From Alnus glutinosa (lineage: Eukaryota; Streptophyta; Magnoliopsida; Fagales; Betulaceae), in NCBI RefSeq assembly GCF_958979055.1, contig NC_084894.1, positions 22,289,616 through 22,353,615 on the forward strand: a stretch of DNA of 64,000 nucleotides, given 5' to 3'. Under the pieces are notes generated by a model. The model ran no database searches, was not told the DNA's origin, and saw only the letters and a list, made by a program, of their open reading frames with translations. Position numbers and translations under genes: made by a program. The number at the start of each line of letters is the position of its first letter. Position 1 is the first letter of the stretch. Shown here in pieces: positions 40,710-52,437 of this stretch.

Positions 40710-43085
40710 CGCAACACCACCTGCTCTTTCAATAAGATCCTATTTGATCAACATGACAATTTTTCCAGCTAATTATATCTCACCATTTGAGTGTTCTTTA
40801 ACTCTCTTCCCATATTACAAGCAGTGGAACAGAGCAAAATGGTACTCATCACAGATTTTTCCTAGAATACGAGTTTTAGTTTTGTAATTTTTCTAGTTTT
40901 CTTGCTTTACATGTCTATAAACACCTTTTATTAGAGTTTATTTGTGTTAAAGTATTAATTAAATGATAAAATTAATATTTTTCTATCAACTTAAGCTTTT
41001 ACAATAATCGGTAATTTAACACTTAATATATCTATTTATCGTAGGAAGTAGGAACCTATAGAAACTAGTGTCTATTCTAATTTCTGTGCCTTTTTTTTTT
41101 TACTATTGATTTTTTCTCAGCATTTTATTAAATGCATAAATCATCAAAAGCATATGATATGCACCTTGTGTAATGCTAGCCACATCTGCACGATCACCCC
41201 CAAAAGACTAGTCAATTTGGAACTTATTTAAAATCACTTATAAAGTTCAGTTTCACATAATAAGTAAGCAATGTGGAACTTAGCATCTATGAGCGTCTTT
41301 ATAAACTACCTGCTTGATACTTATTAAAAAAAAAAAACTACCTATTTGATGTTGGCTACTACTCATTTTCTCAATATGAGACCGAAGTGTTACATTGTGT
41401 GTGCTCACGTGTGTCTTTGTGAGAGAGAGACTAATCGAAAGAGAAATATACGAAACTTTGGTAACCCCATCTATCTGACTTTCTTAAGCTGTTTTCTGCA
41501 AGTACAATTCACTGTTTCCTTCGTTTTGGTATTGTTAGAACTACTACTCAAGTTACTCTTTACTCATAAAGCAGGTATTGTTAATACCATCATGATTAGA
41601 CAGGCCCATATAATTTCTTTTCTTGTCTTTTGCAACTCAGTCCTATGATGGGTGCTTCTCCTGCTCTTGGTCGTGCAAAAGTAATTTCCGTATTTTTCTA
41701 TCATAAAGGTGAAAATGCAGGATGGAGTGATCTTGACCTTGTTTCTGCCTAAGATATGTTTGTATTACTCCTTTAAACTGCAAGGCTCAGATTTTATTTA
41801 TGTTCTTTTCCTTCTTTTGTTTTGTAATATTTTTTCTCCTCCTCTTTGTTATGTTGGACTTGGGCCTCTGTGACAATCAAACTCAAGGGACGAAACTTCA
41901 ATACACACTTAAAGAGAAGTGCTACACAGAAGCCGCCCCTTGTCTCTTTTGAAAGTGACTTAACAATGTGTACTTCTCTCATTCCTTATTCTTTTTTTTC
42001 CCCTCAATGAGTATTGTACACGCTCTTTTTGAATACAAAATTATCCCAATTTAAGTACTTGGTAGATGAGTAGTCACAAAATGTTTATCTATTTTTCAAT
42101 TTTCAGTTGTAAATAAAGGCACATATTTCGTTGTACATATTGCTGAATGTAGATACGCAACTACTTTTCAAGCACTTTCATTCTATATTGTTTTTCAGGC
42201 ACTTTTGTTTATGCTCTTGCTGGTTGGTCATCTATTTGTTCTTTTATGACTGGAAGAACATTCTTGTTTGCACTTGGAACAGAAACAGTTCTTGTATGTG
42301 GCTGATCTTAAACTAGTTATTAAAAATAAGTCTCTTTACATGGATAAGGTCAAATGTAAAATTCTTAATCAAAGGATTAATGCTTGGGCCTTGACTAAGA
42401 TATTGTTCCTAAAATGGTTAGCCTGTCTAATAGTATATGGAGAGTCGGAGACCATATGGTTTGTTTCAGGGCATGCTGGACATAACGGTGGAGTCTGCAA
42501 GTTCATTGGTTAGATCATGGCATAGTTAACTGTGGACGAGTATGTGAGAAGCTTCACCTCTGAAGATGGCGTTGGAGAGCAGCTATTGTGAAGGAATGAA
42601 GTTCTTTTTGAAGTGTTACGAATGCACCATCCATTACTTAATGGGGTTCCCTTTGCAAGGTACATTCTCCCTCAGTTCCTCATAATTCTTTTTTTCAATC
42701 CTAAAATTTATATACCGTCTCTGCATTGTGAAATTGGGACGAATCCATATGTAGCAGTTGGTCATATCATTTTTTAAAGCATCAAGAACACCTTATGGGA
42801 AGTAGATATGATATTGATGGCTATCAGTTGTTATATATAAAGTCCTGTATATATCTGTTGACACACTTTTTGACAGAGTATACTCTCTGCTTATCCATCC
42901 ATTTAGAGTGAGACTTCACGAATCACACACATAACATGCATGTTTTAGAGTGTGATTCAAAGATGGCATTATTGAAAATTCCCTTGTCTGTGTTCTTCTG
43001 GATCTTGTTTCTTCCCAATAAGAAGAAAGGGAGATAGATTTATTCAATGATTGTAGACATAGTAAACAAATGTAATTCAACTACT
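40710..43085. other. Spacer without recognised gene
   Basis: AT-rich, open frames short and unlike known families. No mobile-element ends seen. Confidence 0.4.
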
Positions 43086-43475
43086 TTCTAAGACATGTTG
43101 CAAATAATTTTGGAGGGTGCAAAAGCATGGCAAGCTCTTACTCGGTCCCTCCATTTCTCCAACTATGCAGCTGGAGTGAACACTAGCCATGGCCCAATAA
43201 GCCGCATGGTGGGCGCAAAAGTTAACACTTTTGTTGATCTTCCGAACCTCCCAAGATGAGGAGACCGGGATAATGGGAGATGGAGTCATTGATTCGGTCT
43301 GCAATCTTCCAATTTTGCACTATGGTAGGATGTTGAAGAGCCATGACAACAATAAAAGAGTCACCTTTCAGAATGAAGTTCTTGAGCTTGTCTTGAATCT
43401 GATTTGGTTTGCTTTTAGAGAGCCTCCCTTTCTCCAAGGATACAAGTGCTCCAGTCACGTAAAAGAGACGTATGG
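43086..43475 (-). pseudogene. LINE-type RNase H domain remnant
   Basis: Minus-strand frame with KNFILKGDSFIVVMALQ then IADRINDSISHYPG, continuing after a frame change near 43250 as SSWEVRKINKSVNFCAHHAAYWA. This has the layout of the RNase H-like domain at the end of some plant LINE polyproteins: the LEGDS-type Asp, then the RxxN-xAAH segment. The frame change and missing upstream domains show it is dead. Confidence 0.65.
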
Positions 43476-43529
43476 TTTTTTATTTATGGCAAGGAGAAGA
43501 CTTAATTTATAATGTATTATTATATTGTA

Positions 43530-44280
43530 TCCTCACGTGAGTAATTCTGCAAGTACATTAAGTGTTTATAAAAAAATAAAAATGCTTTTAAAATCACCAA
43601 AATAATGATTTTAATTAAATAGTGATTTTAAAAGCATTCTCATTTTTTTATGGACACTTAATGTATATGTATAATCACTCATCTTCTCATTCTTCTATTG
43701 ATTTGGAGTAATTTTATGTATATCAAGTATCCATAAGAAATGAGGTGATTTTTAAAATCATCATTAAGACATGCTTAATCAAATGGTGATTGTGATCAAA
43801 TGATGATTTTAAAAGCTACTTTATTTTTTATGAACACTTAATTTACATGTAAAATTACGCACTGATTTGTCGTACTATAGATGGAGCCGCGGAGGTGGTG
43901 ACAAGTTCCAGTCAAAGCAAGCCAACGTTGTTATACGTAACAAATTACAATTAGCTCTTTAATTTTATTTATTTTTTTATTTTTTTTAAATTGAACTTTA
44001 AAAATTAACTTTTATTGATTTAGCTAGTCACTTTTTTAAACTACTAAACAACAAACTCTCTAAATGTTTATCTACTTTAAATAAATACTATTTTTTATGA
44101 GTAATTTTAGAAGTCTCACGTGTGTCACTTCTGTGTCCCTTAAAAAATGAGGTGGTTTTTAAAATCACAATTTGATCAAAATTCAATAATGATCAATCAC
44201 AAGCTCAATAATAATTTTAAAAGCTATCTCATTTTTGGAAGGACACAAGAGTAACACAATATGGACTTATATTATTACTT
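43530..44280. repeat. Three related foldback MITEs in a row
   Basis: Copies at about 43538-43680, 43709-43862 and 44099-44275. Each starts GAGTAATT(C/T)T, contains TTTTAAAATCA near one side and TGATTTTAAAAGC (or a variant) on the other, and ends with the inverted equivalent of the start. They are diverged from one another. Short length and inverted ends fit a MITE family; target duplications were not resolved. Confidence 0.75.
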
Positions 44281-45440
44281 ATTTTTTATTGATAGAGTTA
44301 ATTGGCAAATGCAAAAAATAATATTAAAAAGGTATAGCATTCACTTTGATAAATAGCTCGCTAAATGATAGTTTTTGTAGATTTTGTTAAAGGAAAACAA
44401 ATATAAATAGCTTATTGTGAGTGATCTAAATGGGCATACTTAAAAATTAACATCAATTCATTTCAATTATTTACTTTACAATATAAAGATAAATAAATAA
44501 ATAATATAATTGAGTATATCATTTTTTTTTATTATTCTATGTATGATATTATCTACGAATCCGCCTCTCAAAAATATTTGTTAAATCTGAAATTGAAGAA
44601 ATTTTCTCAATCCAAAATTATTAAACTGACAATTATTTTATAGTAAAATATTGTTTAATAGATAAATTTGGAGTAAATTATTTGGACCCAATTTGAAATA
44701 AAAGAACTTTGTTCATCAATTATTTCACCCATCACAATAAACTTGCCTTCTACCGACCCTTTCGTGTATAATATCATGCAGCCTGGTGGATGAAAAGACT
44801 CTACACTCCTCGCCCATGTTAGCCGCTAAAAGAATCGCTCTTTCCTTAATTACACCGAACCGCCTTCGGTCATGACTCATGTCAGACCATGAACGTGTCT
44901 CTAGGGCCTAAACGATTACGAGGGTGCTATCGTCATTCCACTTCTCTAGGGGAAAATATATTTTTCACTTCTCGAATTATCATCATATTTTTATTTACCC
45001 CTTCAAATTTTAAAAAGTAATATTATAGCCCCTTAAATTATGTCAAATTACACATATTTGCATTTTTCTCTTCAAAATACCCTTAAAAGTAATTAAAAAA
45101 AAAACCATTTAAAAAAAGATTAATTGGTCACCATTTTTGGTATTTTCAGTTTTCCTCAATTTTTGTTTTTATATATTTTTTTTTCAAATGGTAATTCTTT
45201 TAATAACTTTAAAGGCATTTTGGGGGCTGAAGAATAGTTTAGAGGGCTTTAATGTCACATTTTAAAATTTAAAAGCGTAAATAAAAATAGGTGATAATTT
45301 GGGGGCTGAAGAATATTTTTCACTTGATAAAACATGCCCTCCTCCCCTCTCCTTTCCATTTCTTCCCAGAACTGCAAAAGCTATATAGTTCAGAGTTCAG
45401 ATCACGTTCTCCGTTACCAACAAACCACCGTAAAAAACCC
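44281..45440. other. AT-rich spacer and 5' region of the membrane-protein gene
   Basis: No other gene recognised. TATATAG near 45381, about 60 bp before the ATG, could be the TATA box. GGGGGCTGAAGAAT is repeated at 45222 and 45301. Confidence 0.35.
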
Positions 45441-45443
45441 ATC

Positions 45444-45803
45444 ATGGCTCTCGTTTTCTTCCACTCGCTCTTTCACCGAGTCGTGTCACGGTGGCCGCTG
45501 CTACTATGCGCGGCAATGTGGACAGTTCTCTTAACGCTAGCCGTGGCCGTGGCATCCTTCGGCCCGGAGATTGCTTTCGTGTCGGCGATATCTCCTTCTT
45601 CGTCATTCTCAAAGCCATGCAAGGGTGACCGATTTCTGAGGATCCCTTTGGATAATCCCTCGGAAGTGATGTGCTTCCCGACTCACTTCGTGAGGAGGTC
45701 CAAGTTTGACTTTTTCCTTCCGACAGTGTTTGCAGCTCTTGTTGTGTCTGGTTCGGCTTGCATGGTTCGGTCCTTGGGCTTGTGGGAAAGTCACAGAGGT
45801 TGA
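45444..45803 (+). CDS. Small conserved plant membrane protein, unknown function
   Basis: Single exon, 119 aa. Residues about 17-45 (WPLLLCAAMWTVLLTLAVAV...) form one hydrophobic segment and residues about 88-108 (FFLPTVFAALVVSGSACMV) a second, flanking a loop with CKGDRFLRIPLDNPSEVMCF. The shape suggests a two-pass membrane protein with the loop on one side, perhaps with a disulfide between its two Cys. It resembles uncharacterised eudicot proteins of the same size and order, as far as I recall. The in-frame ATG at 45291 was rejected as start because the extension is not conserved in character and overlaps likely promoter DNA. Confidence 0.75.
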   Translation: MALVFFHSLFHRVVSRWPLLLCAAMWTVLLTLAVAVASFGPEIAFVSAISPSSSFSKPCKGDRFLRIPLDNPSEVMCFPTHFVRRSKFDFFLPTVFAALVVSGSACMVRSLGLWESHRG

Positions 45804-45831
45804 TGATGATGAATATTGTTAAGAAACAGCC

Positions 45832-45857
45832 AGAGAGAGAGAGAGAGAGAGAGAGAA
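45832..45857. repeat. (AG)n microsatellite in 3' UTR
   Basis: Uninterrupted AG run just after the membrane-protein gene. Confidence 0.9.
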
Positions 45858-45981
45858 GTTGATGTCATTATTCAGTTATTATAATATCATTTTGAGGAGC
45901 ATGTTCAAAGCTATCATTTTCATTTTCATTTTCATTTTCTCTTTTCTCTTTCTTTTGATAGCAAGCCAATAAATTTTTGAG

Positions 45982-45982
<1 letters not shown>

Positions 45983-46071
<89 letters not shown>
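45983..46071. repeat. (TA)n microsatellite, about 88 bp
   Basis: The longest simple repeat in the window, about 44 perfect TA units. Confidence 0.95.
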
Positions 46072-46073
<2 letters not shown>

Positions 46074-48373
46074 TTGGGAGGGTTAGGGTCCGTTTTCGGT
46101 TTAAAATTACGCTTTTAATTTACGAAATCGTAATACCAAACACATAACTGATCTTAATTTTTCAATAAATTTTTACGAGCCAGAATTCGAACGAATGATC
46201 GTAGTAAAGCTAAATTTGGAACAGACAAGGTATGTTCTAGTTCAGTTGTTCCTCTAGTATTGATTAGAACATGCCCAAATGCGAACTAGTATTTGTCCCT
46301 ATGTATCCTACAATTCAAAACAGATGTTGTTAATTTTAGTGTTTGCACAAACGGAAGACTTTTCGAATAGATTTGTTAATTTTTGTCAAGTGATCCTAAA
46401 TTCTAGCCTAATTTGTCTCATCACACTTGCACATATGTCGGGCAACTGGGCAAGTGTGAAGGACTGTGTCATGGAATGAAAACCAGCCACTTGACAGGGA
46501 GATCGAGGCCATTGCAATTGCAACACATGTTCCTTAAAAAACGACCATGTTCGGGCGATTTTTATTTTTTAAATATTGTTTTTTAAAATTTAAATTCTTT
46601 TCAGATTTTATCTATTTTTTTTTCAATTTTGTTTTAATCTAAACATAATTTCAAAAAAAAAAAAAATTCTCTTTTAAAAAAAAATCGCACACCCAAACGA
46701 GCCTTAAAACATTTGAGTTGTGGATTTTTTTTTTTAAAAAAAAAAGTAACAAGAAATGATTGATATAATATAAAATAAATAAAATGAATAAAGCAGTTAA
46801 AAAGTTATTAATATGATATACAAAGTTGAATGTTTTGAAGTTGATTTTTTCAAAGAAAAAACATATTGGTTTGCAAAATATAGCCATTTTTCAAAAAGTA
46901 AATGCTAAAAAACACATTTTTATTCTTTAATCATCTTACAACGTTAAAAAAAAAAAACCAACCCTAAATCAATCATTGTTAAATAAAAAAATAAAAAAAA
47001 AGGGTTAGTCGGGATTTGACATGTTGCATTGTGGGACATATGTGAAAAAAAAAAAAAAATTGTACTTTCTAGCATTTTACTCTTTTTCAGAAACTGCATT
47101 GCTTCACAAAATTGACAAAAATTGCGATTTTTTGAGGGGCAAAATCGTATTTAGCTCCTAGATTTTCATGTGATTTGAATTTAGTTCTTGAATTTATAAT
47201 TTCAAGAATATAGTCCTTAAGTTTTTGCCTAAATTTTAAATAGGTCTATCTGTACTTTACCATCAAAGTAAACAAATTGTCATCTGCCATGTGTGTCTCA
47301 TTTGACATGTCAAGACCCAATATTAATGGCATAACATCAAGTGCCAAGCCATATATCCATAAAATAAAATAAAAAGACCCAATTGAAACAAATTAAAACC
47401 ATCATTTTTTATTTTTATTTTTTATTTTTTTTTTATGAATGAGCAAAATTTATAGAAGTAAACAGAAAAGTTTACAACCCTTGAGAAATCTGAAACATGG
47501 CTACAACCAGCAGCATGTACACTACAAAACTCCAACAACACCTATACAATCAAATCAAACAATGTAATACAAGCAAGAACCAAACTACTGAAGGACTCCA
47601 TCTGGCAGTTCCCAATTTCTACACAACTCTACATTTTCTCTATTTTTCACAAATTTACAATTTGAAACAACACTAACTCCGATTCCTCAATTTATTTATT
47701 TTTTTTTCACGTTTATGTGTCAGCCTTTCATTAGAGGGCACAAAAATCTCGGTTTATGCCAAGATCTTATAAAAGTTATTCTTTCAATTCTATAGTGGGT
47801 TCTTAGAGGTAGTTTTTATTGCTGACAAGCTCCGTTGGATATTATTATTAAAGGCTATATTTGTTAACGTGTTTTGGATATTATTATTATTATTTTTTTA
47901 AAAAAAAAAATTTGGCTTAAATGCTGTAAAAAAACTACAGCATGTGTACTGTAGTTTCACTAAATGGTCCAGATTTAATTTTACTCTCTCTTTCTCTCTT
48001 ATGAAAACTTAGAATTAAATCTAGACCATTGATAAAACAACAAAACACATTTTGTAAACTTTAATTTTTTTTTTTTTTTTAATGTTTCAAAAGTGTTGAC
48101 GTGATATAAATATGAAAATTAGTTTTGTAATTTTAGAAGTATTTTGTGTTTTAGATTATTTGTTAATATTTTAATTTTTAAAAAACAAACAACAAAATTT
48201 TAAGGACACAGAGCTCAGCCCTTATTGATGTAACAATTGTAGCCCACAATAAGGACTAAAAAAAAATTGTAGCCTTCGATAAGAATTTTTTATTTTCTAA
48301 AAAATCAAGTTAAATCTATTGATAATTTTTTTTTTTTTTTTTTTTTCGAGTGTGCAGAGTATTTCTCATATAT
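46072..48373. other. AT-rich spacer with repeat relics
   Basis: No gene recognised. At 47138-47340 lies a left arm related to the MULE-type MITE at 13421-14011 (GGGCAAAATCGTATTTAGCTC ..., then AATTTAGTTCTTGAAT); its right end is missing. A possible LINE tail follows. Confidence 0.5.
47423..47690 (-). mobile_element. Possible LINE 3' end (tentative)
   Basis: A T-run followed by ATGAATGAGCAAAATTTATAG resembles the tail of the truncated LINE at 33537 (AGATGAATCAAAACTTTATAG). No protein domain is readable. Confidence 0.35.
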
Positions 48374-48382
48374 TTATTAATT

Positions 48383-49048
48383 GGGATAATTACATCGTTG
48401 GTCCCCGTGGTATGTCATAATTATTTTTCACTCCTTATGGTTTAAAAAGTGCATGGTAGGTCCCTGTGATATGCAATAATTACGTTTTACTTCCTGAGTC
48501 GATTTTCCATCCACCATTTTGACGGAATCTATTAACCCTACACGTCAGCACCATGTGTCGCAAATAAGATGGCGACACGTGTCCATCTTCATAAAAAATA
48601 TAAATTTATTAATAAATAAAGAAATAAATTTATTTATTTTTTTTTTAAAAAAAAAGAAGAAAAAAGAAAAAAAGAAAAAAAGAAAACTGGCAGCAAGGGG
48701 TGGCCAGGCCACCCTAGGCCGCGCCACCCCCATTCAGCCACCCCCTTGCCACCTTTTGACTTTTTTTTTTTTGTTTTTTTGAATTTGAATTTTTTTTAAA
48801 AAATAAGTATTTTTATTTATTTTGTAATAAATTTATATTATTTTATTAAGATGGATATGCCAATAAGATGGCGACATATGGCGCTGACATGGTATTTGAC
48901 GCAATCTGTTAAAATTTTTAACGAAATTTGACTGTAGGGATCGATTTGTAATTATTGCATATCACAGGGACCTCCCATGCACTTTTTAAACCATAGGGAA
49001 TGAAAAATAATTATGGTATACCAGATGGACCAACAGTGCAATTATCTC
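48383..49048. mobile_element. MULE-type foldback MITE (same family as 24530-25194)
   Basis: Left end GGGATAATTACATCGTTGG, right end CAACAGTGCAATTATCTC, exact 9-bp target duplication TTATTAATT at 48374-48382 and 49049-49057. Arms and size (666 bp) match the copy at 24530. The core has GGGGTGGCC at 48697-48705 followed by GGCCACCC at 48707-48714. It lies 84 bp from the 3' end of the tRNA gene. Confidence 0.95.
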
Positions 49049-49132
49049 TTATTAATTTATGAGTTTTTGGAATACTATTTTGTACAGGCTTAAATAATAA
49101 TTTCAAAACAAATTTAGTATGTTTGTACAAGA

Positions 49133-49206
49133 TGGCGTCGCCCGGGTTCGAACCGGAGACCTTCAGTGTGTTAGACTGACGTGATAACCAACTACACCAC
49201 GACACC
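49133..49206 (-). tRNA. tRNA-Val, anticodon AAC
   Basis: Reads valine codons (GUU, and GUC after A34 modification) in cytoplasmic translation. The 74-nt sequence on the minus strand starts GGTGTCGTGGTGTAGTTGG (A box) and ends GGTTCGAACCCGGGCGACGCCA (B box within it). The acceptor stem GGTGTCG/CGACGCC pairs throughout with one G-T pair, and the anticodon stem TCAGT/ACTGA encloses CTAACAC. No intron; CCA is not encoded beyond the discriminator A. Confidence 0.96.
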
Positions 49207-49442
49207 ACGTTACTGACACATGCCTTTCAAGTTCAATCATATAGTATTAAGCAAGACCTAATTTCTAATAGTACGACCAAACCCGTGTGAAGCCACTCTG
49301 GCCTCTGGCGGCGACTATTCTCTCCTCGTCAATCTTCTAATCCTTGTCTCTCTTTCACTCTCTCTCTCTCTCTCTCTTCCAAAACGCTCAGATCCCTCTC
49401 TCTGTAGCTCCTAGGGTTTTTTTTTCCTCTCCCTCTAGAAAC

Positions 49443-52278
49443 ATGTCGACCGCTTTAGACATGGCCCTGGACGATATCATCAAGAGCAACAAGCAGTCCG
49501 GATCCGGCGCCAGAGGCCGTAGCAGGGCCTCCGCACCCGGTCCGGGACCCGCTCGCCGCATCCCTAACCGCGCCGCCAACCGTACGGGTCCTTATTCCAC
49601 CCCCAAGGTGACCAAGGGTTCCGATTGTTCATAAAGATTTAGCGTTTCGTCAAATTAAATGTTTTGTTATGTTCTTTGCCACGATTTGTTCTCTGATTTG
49701 TTTGATTGGATGTCAAATTAGGCGCCGGAGACGACTTGGCAGCACGATTTGTTCATGGAAGAGAATTTGGGGCGAGCCTCTGCCATAGAGACCGGGACCA
49801 AGCTCTACATATCCAATCTCGATTATGGTGTTTCCAACGAGGACATTAAGGTACTTTTCTATATTTCTTCTTTGGTGATCAAAATTTGTTCTTTCAGTTT
49901 TGGATCGTTCATAGCCTTGCCTACTTGATTGGTTCAACAGGAGAATAAAAGGGTGAACAGTACACTTTTTTTTTTTTATCAAAAGGTTCAAAAGTACCAT
50001 ATAGCTATACCCGTACGAGATCCGATCTATTAGCGTCTGTTAGATTATGCCTTTGAATATAACGCTGCAACCAACGATTTTAAATAATCAGGAGGGTGAA
50101 GTTCCATTGTTTTACTTTTTTTAATCATGTAATGGTAAATCGTCCCTTTTTCTCCGAGTATGTGGCCTACACTTGCAAGATTTGACAGCAAATTTTTATG
50201 GATAATAATGGAGTAGACCTTAGGTGGCTAAAGTCTCTTTTTGAGCCATTGGTTGGGAAACAAATTCACCCGTGTAATTAAACAAGAAAATAAAGATTTG
50301 CTTAGCAGTTTGATTATTGGATGTATAATATGGGGACGTGTGAGGGTGTCTTAAATTTGCGTTTGTGCATATCTTTTAGTGTTGCTTAATGTAAAAAACA
50401 GCGATTGTGTGTGTGTTGCATGCCTCCGTGCTGTCCAGGTAGACGGAAGGCTATTTTGTTTGGGATCCATGTCTTTAAAATGGTCTTGTCTGCAAGGATA
50501 TGGACTGGATCCATAGTTGTATGATGTCCTCAAAAGTTCCTTTTTGCCTGCACACATTGGCCACTCCTTGGTAGTTATTTAAATTTTTTCTCTTTTGGGT
50601 TCATGTTTCCTGCATTTAGTATACTACTTAGAGGGTTTTTGTTGGCAATGATAAAATGGGTCAATACACTTAACATCAGGTAGATCTCTTAGGGTTTTTA
50701 TGGGAATTGCATTTTGTTCTGTTTTGTTTGTTTTTTTTCAACTTTTGCTGGTTGAGAGGCATCTTTGCATTATTCGTTTTCTAATCCTACTTTAACCATG
50801 TGCAGGAACTGTTTGCTGAAGTTGGTGACCTCAAACGTTATTCAATCCATTACGACAGGAGCGGGAGATCGAAGGTATCTTGTCAAGTTTGACATAACTA
50901 GGTCCTTCTGATGAATTCTTTCTGTCCTGCTGTGGTTTAGAAAAACTCTTTTTCCTAGGGAACGTCCGAAGTAGTCTTCTCCAGACGAGCAGATGCTGTG
51001 GCTGCTGTTAAGAGATACAACAATGTTCAGCTTGATGGGAAACCAATGAAGATAGAGATTGTGGGAACAAACATTGCAACACCTGCTGCGCCTCCAGCAG
51101 CTAATGGCACTTTTGGAAATTCAAATGGGATTCCAAGAGGGTATGTACTATCTGGAAAAAAATGACTACCATTGTGCTTGTAAATTTAGGTTCTAATGGG
51201 GTCAAGTTTCTGTGTCTTGTTTCTTATGCTTGGGATGGCCTATTTGGCATCAAGTTCTTTTGTCTTGTTTACTATTCTTGGGGCCTTTCCACTTATTTAA
51301 AATAGTAGTAGTTCTTATCATTCCCAGAGGGCATGCTTGCTGTGCATTTTCGTCGGAATCCCAATCATGGTTGTTTGTCTTTGGTAAATGTTCTTTTGGA
51401 ATAAAGGGTGTGCAGTACCATGGTTTCTTATATTGAACATATGAATATATGGCTGTCAAATTGGTCGAAGAAAGTTATGATCGTTGAGCTTTTTAAGTGT
51501 ATTATCGTTTATCTTTTAAATATCCATGATATAGATGTGTAGTAGGGGCATGCATTTTGCTTGTACCAACTTGCTGGGAAATGCATGAAATTTAGAGAGA
51601 ATTGTTTAAAGCTTTGTTTTTCAGCTGTAAAGCAATTACACAAGAAAAAAAAAATTGTTGGCATCCATGAGTTCTGGTTTTTTGTTGCTAAAGGTCAATC
51701 TATACTAGGAATATTATTAATGTTTGCAGTTTTTACTGCTAGTATGTGTATTGTGGTAACAATTTTTTTTGTGTGTGTGTTCCTCAATTTGGTTGAATGA
51801 AATAACTGACTGATTCAAAAGAATAAAATAGAATATTATTAATACCTAAAATGCATTTAACACGTAAGTAGAACTTTTCAATATTATAGTTTGAGAAAAT
51901 AAATTATTCTGTTAATATTACCAGTTGTCTACACTGTGAAATGTGTCTTTGAGCTGGGATCTTTGTAGAATTTTTTTTCCCCCCCTGAAATTGGAAGTAA
52001 TCAAGCTACGGTATGCTCCATTTGTGATGGTAATCCACTCGCAGAATCTGGTTTACATTTATTTGGTCTTGTTAGATGTGACACTCCATTTTTTGTTTAA
52101 TTCAATGTTACTATTTGTTTTTATTGGTTAATAAGTAGTTAGTACCTTTCCTATGTATTCTCATGTGTGCTGCTGATGGAAAATGATATGGCAGTCCTGA
52201 TTAATGTGTTCAATGTGGTTAATGTGCAGTGGACAAGGTAGAGCTGGTGCACCAGGACGGCCACGTGGCGGCGGTGGT

Positions 52279-52309
<31 letters not shown>

Positions 52310-52437
52310 GTGGTGGCCGTAGCATTGGAAGGGGTCGTGGACGTGGACGGGGAAGAGGCCGTGGTGAAAAGTTATCTCAAGAAGATCTTGATGCTGATCT
52401 GGAAAAGTATCATGAGGAGGCAAAGCAGAAAGATTGA
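49443..52437 (+). CDS. ALY: ALY/REF mRNA export adaptor (THO complex subunit 4-like)
   Basis: Nuclear adaptor that links spliced mRNA and the THO/TREX complex to the export receptor. Five exons: 49443-49607, 49722-49850, 50806-50874, 50959-51140 and 52230-52437, totalling 753 bp, 250 aa. The N-terminal LDMALDDIIKSNK is the UAP56-binding motif. The RRM runs about 82-155, with RNP2 LYISNL (83-88) and RNP1 KGTSEVVF (121-128). An Arg/Gly-rich region with a Gly run coded by (GGC/GGT)n follows. The C-terminal LSQEDLDADLEKYHEEAKQKD is the second UAP56-binding motif. All introns are GT-AG. It sits head to head with tRNA-Val, only about 235 bp from its ATG. Confidence 0.96.
52264..52320 (+). repeat. 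GGC/GGT repeat coding poly-Gly in ALY
   Basis: About 17-18 glycine codons in the RGG-rich region. Trinucleotide runs like this commonly vary in length between alleles. Confidence 0.85.

Noticed and set aside
49011-49208. 65-codon minus-strand frame
   Set aside because: It crosses the tRNA-Val gene; the tRNA fold explains the conservation.
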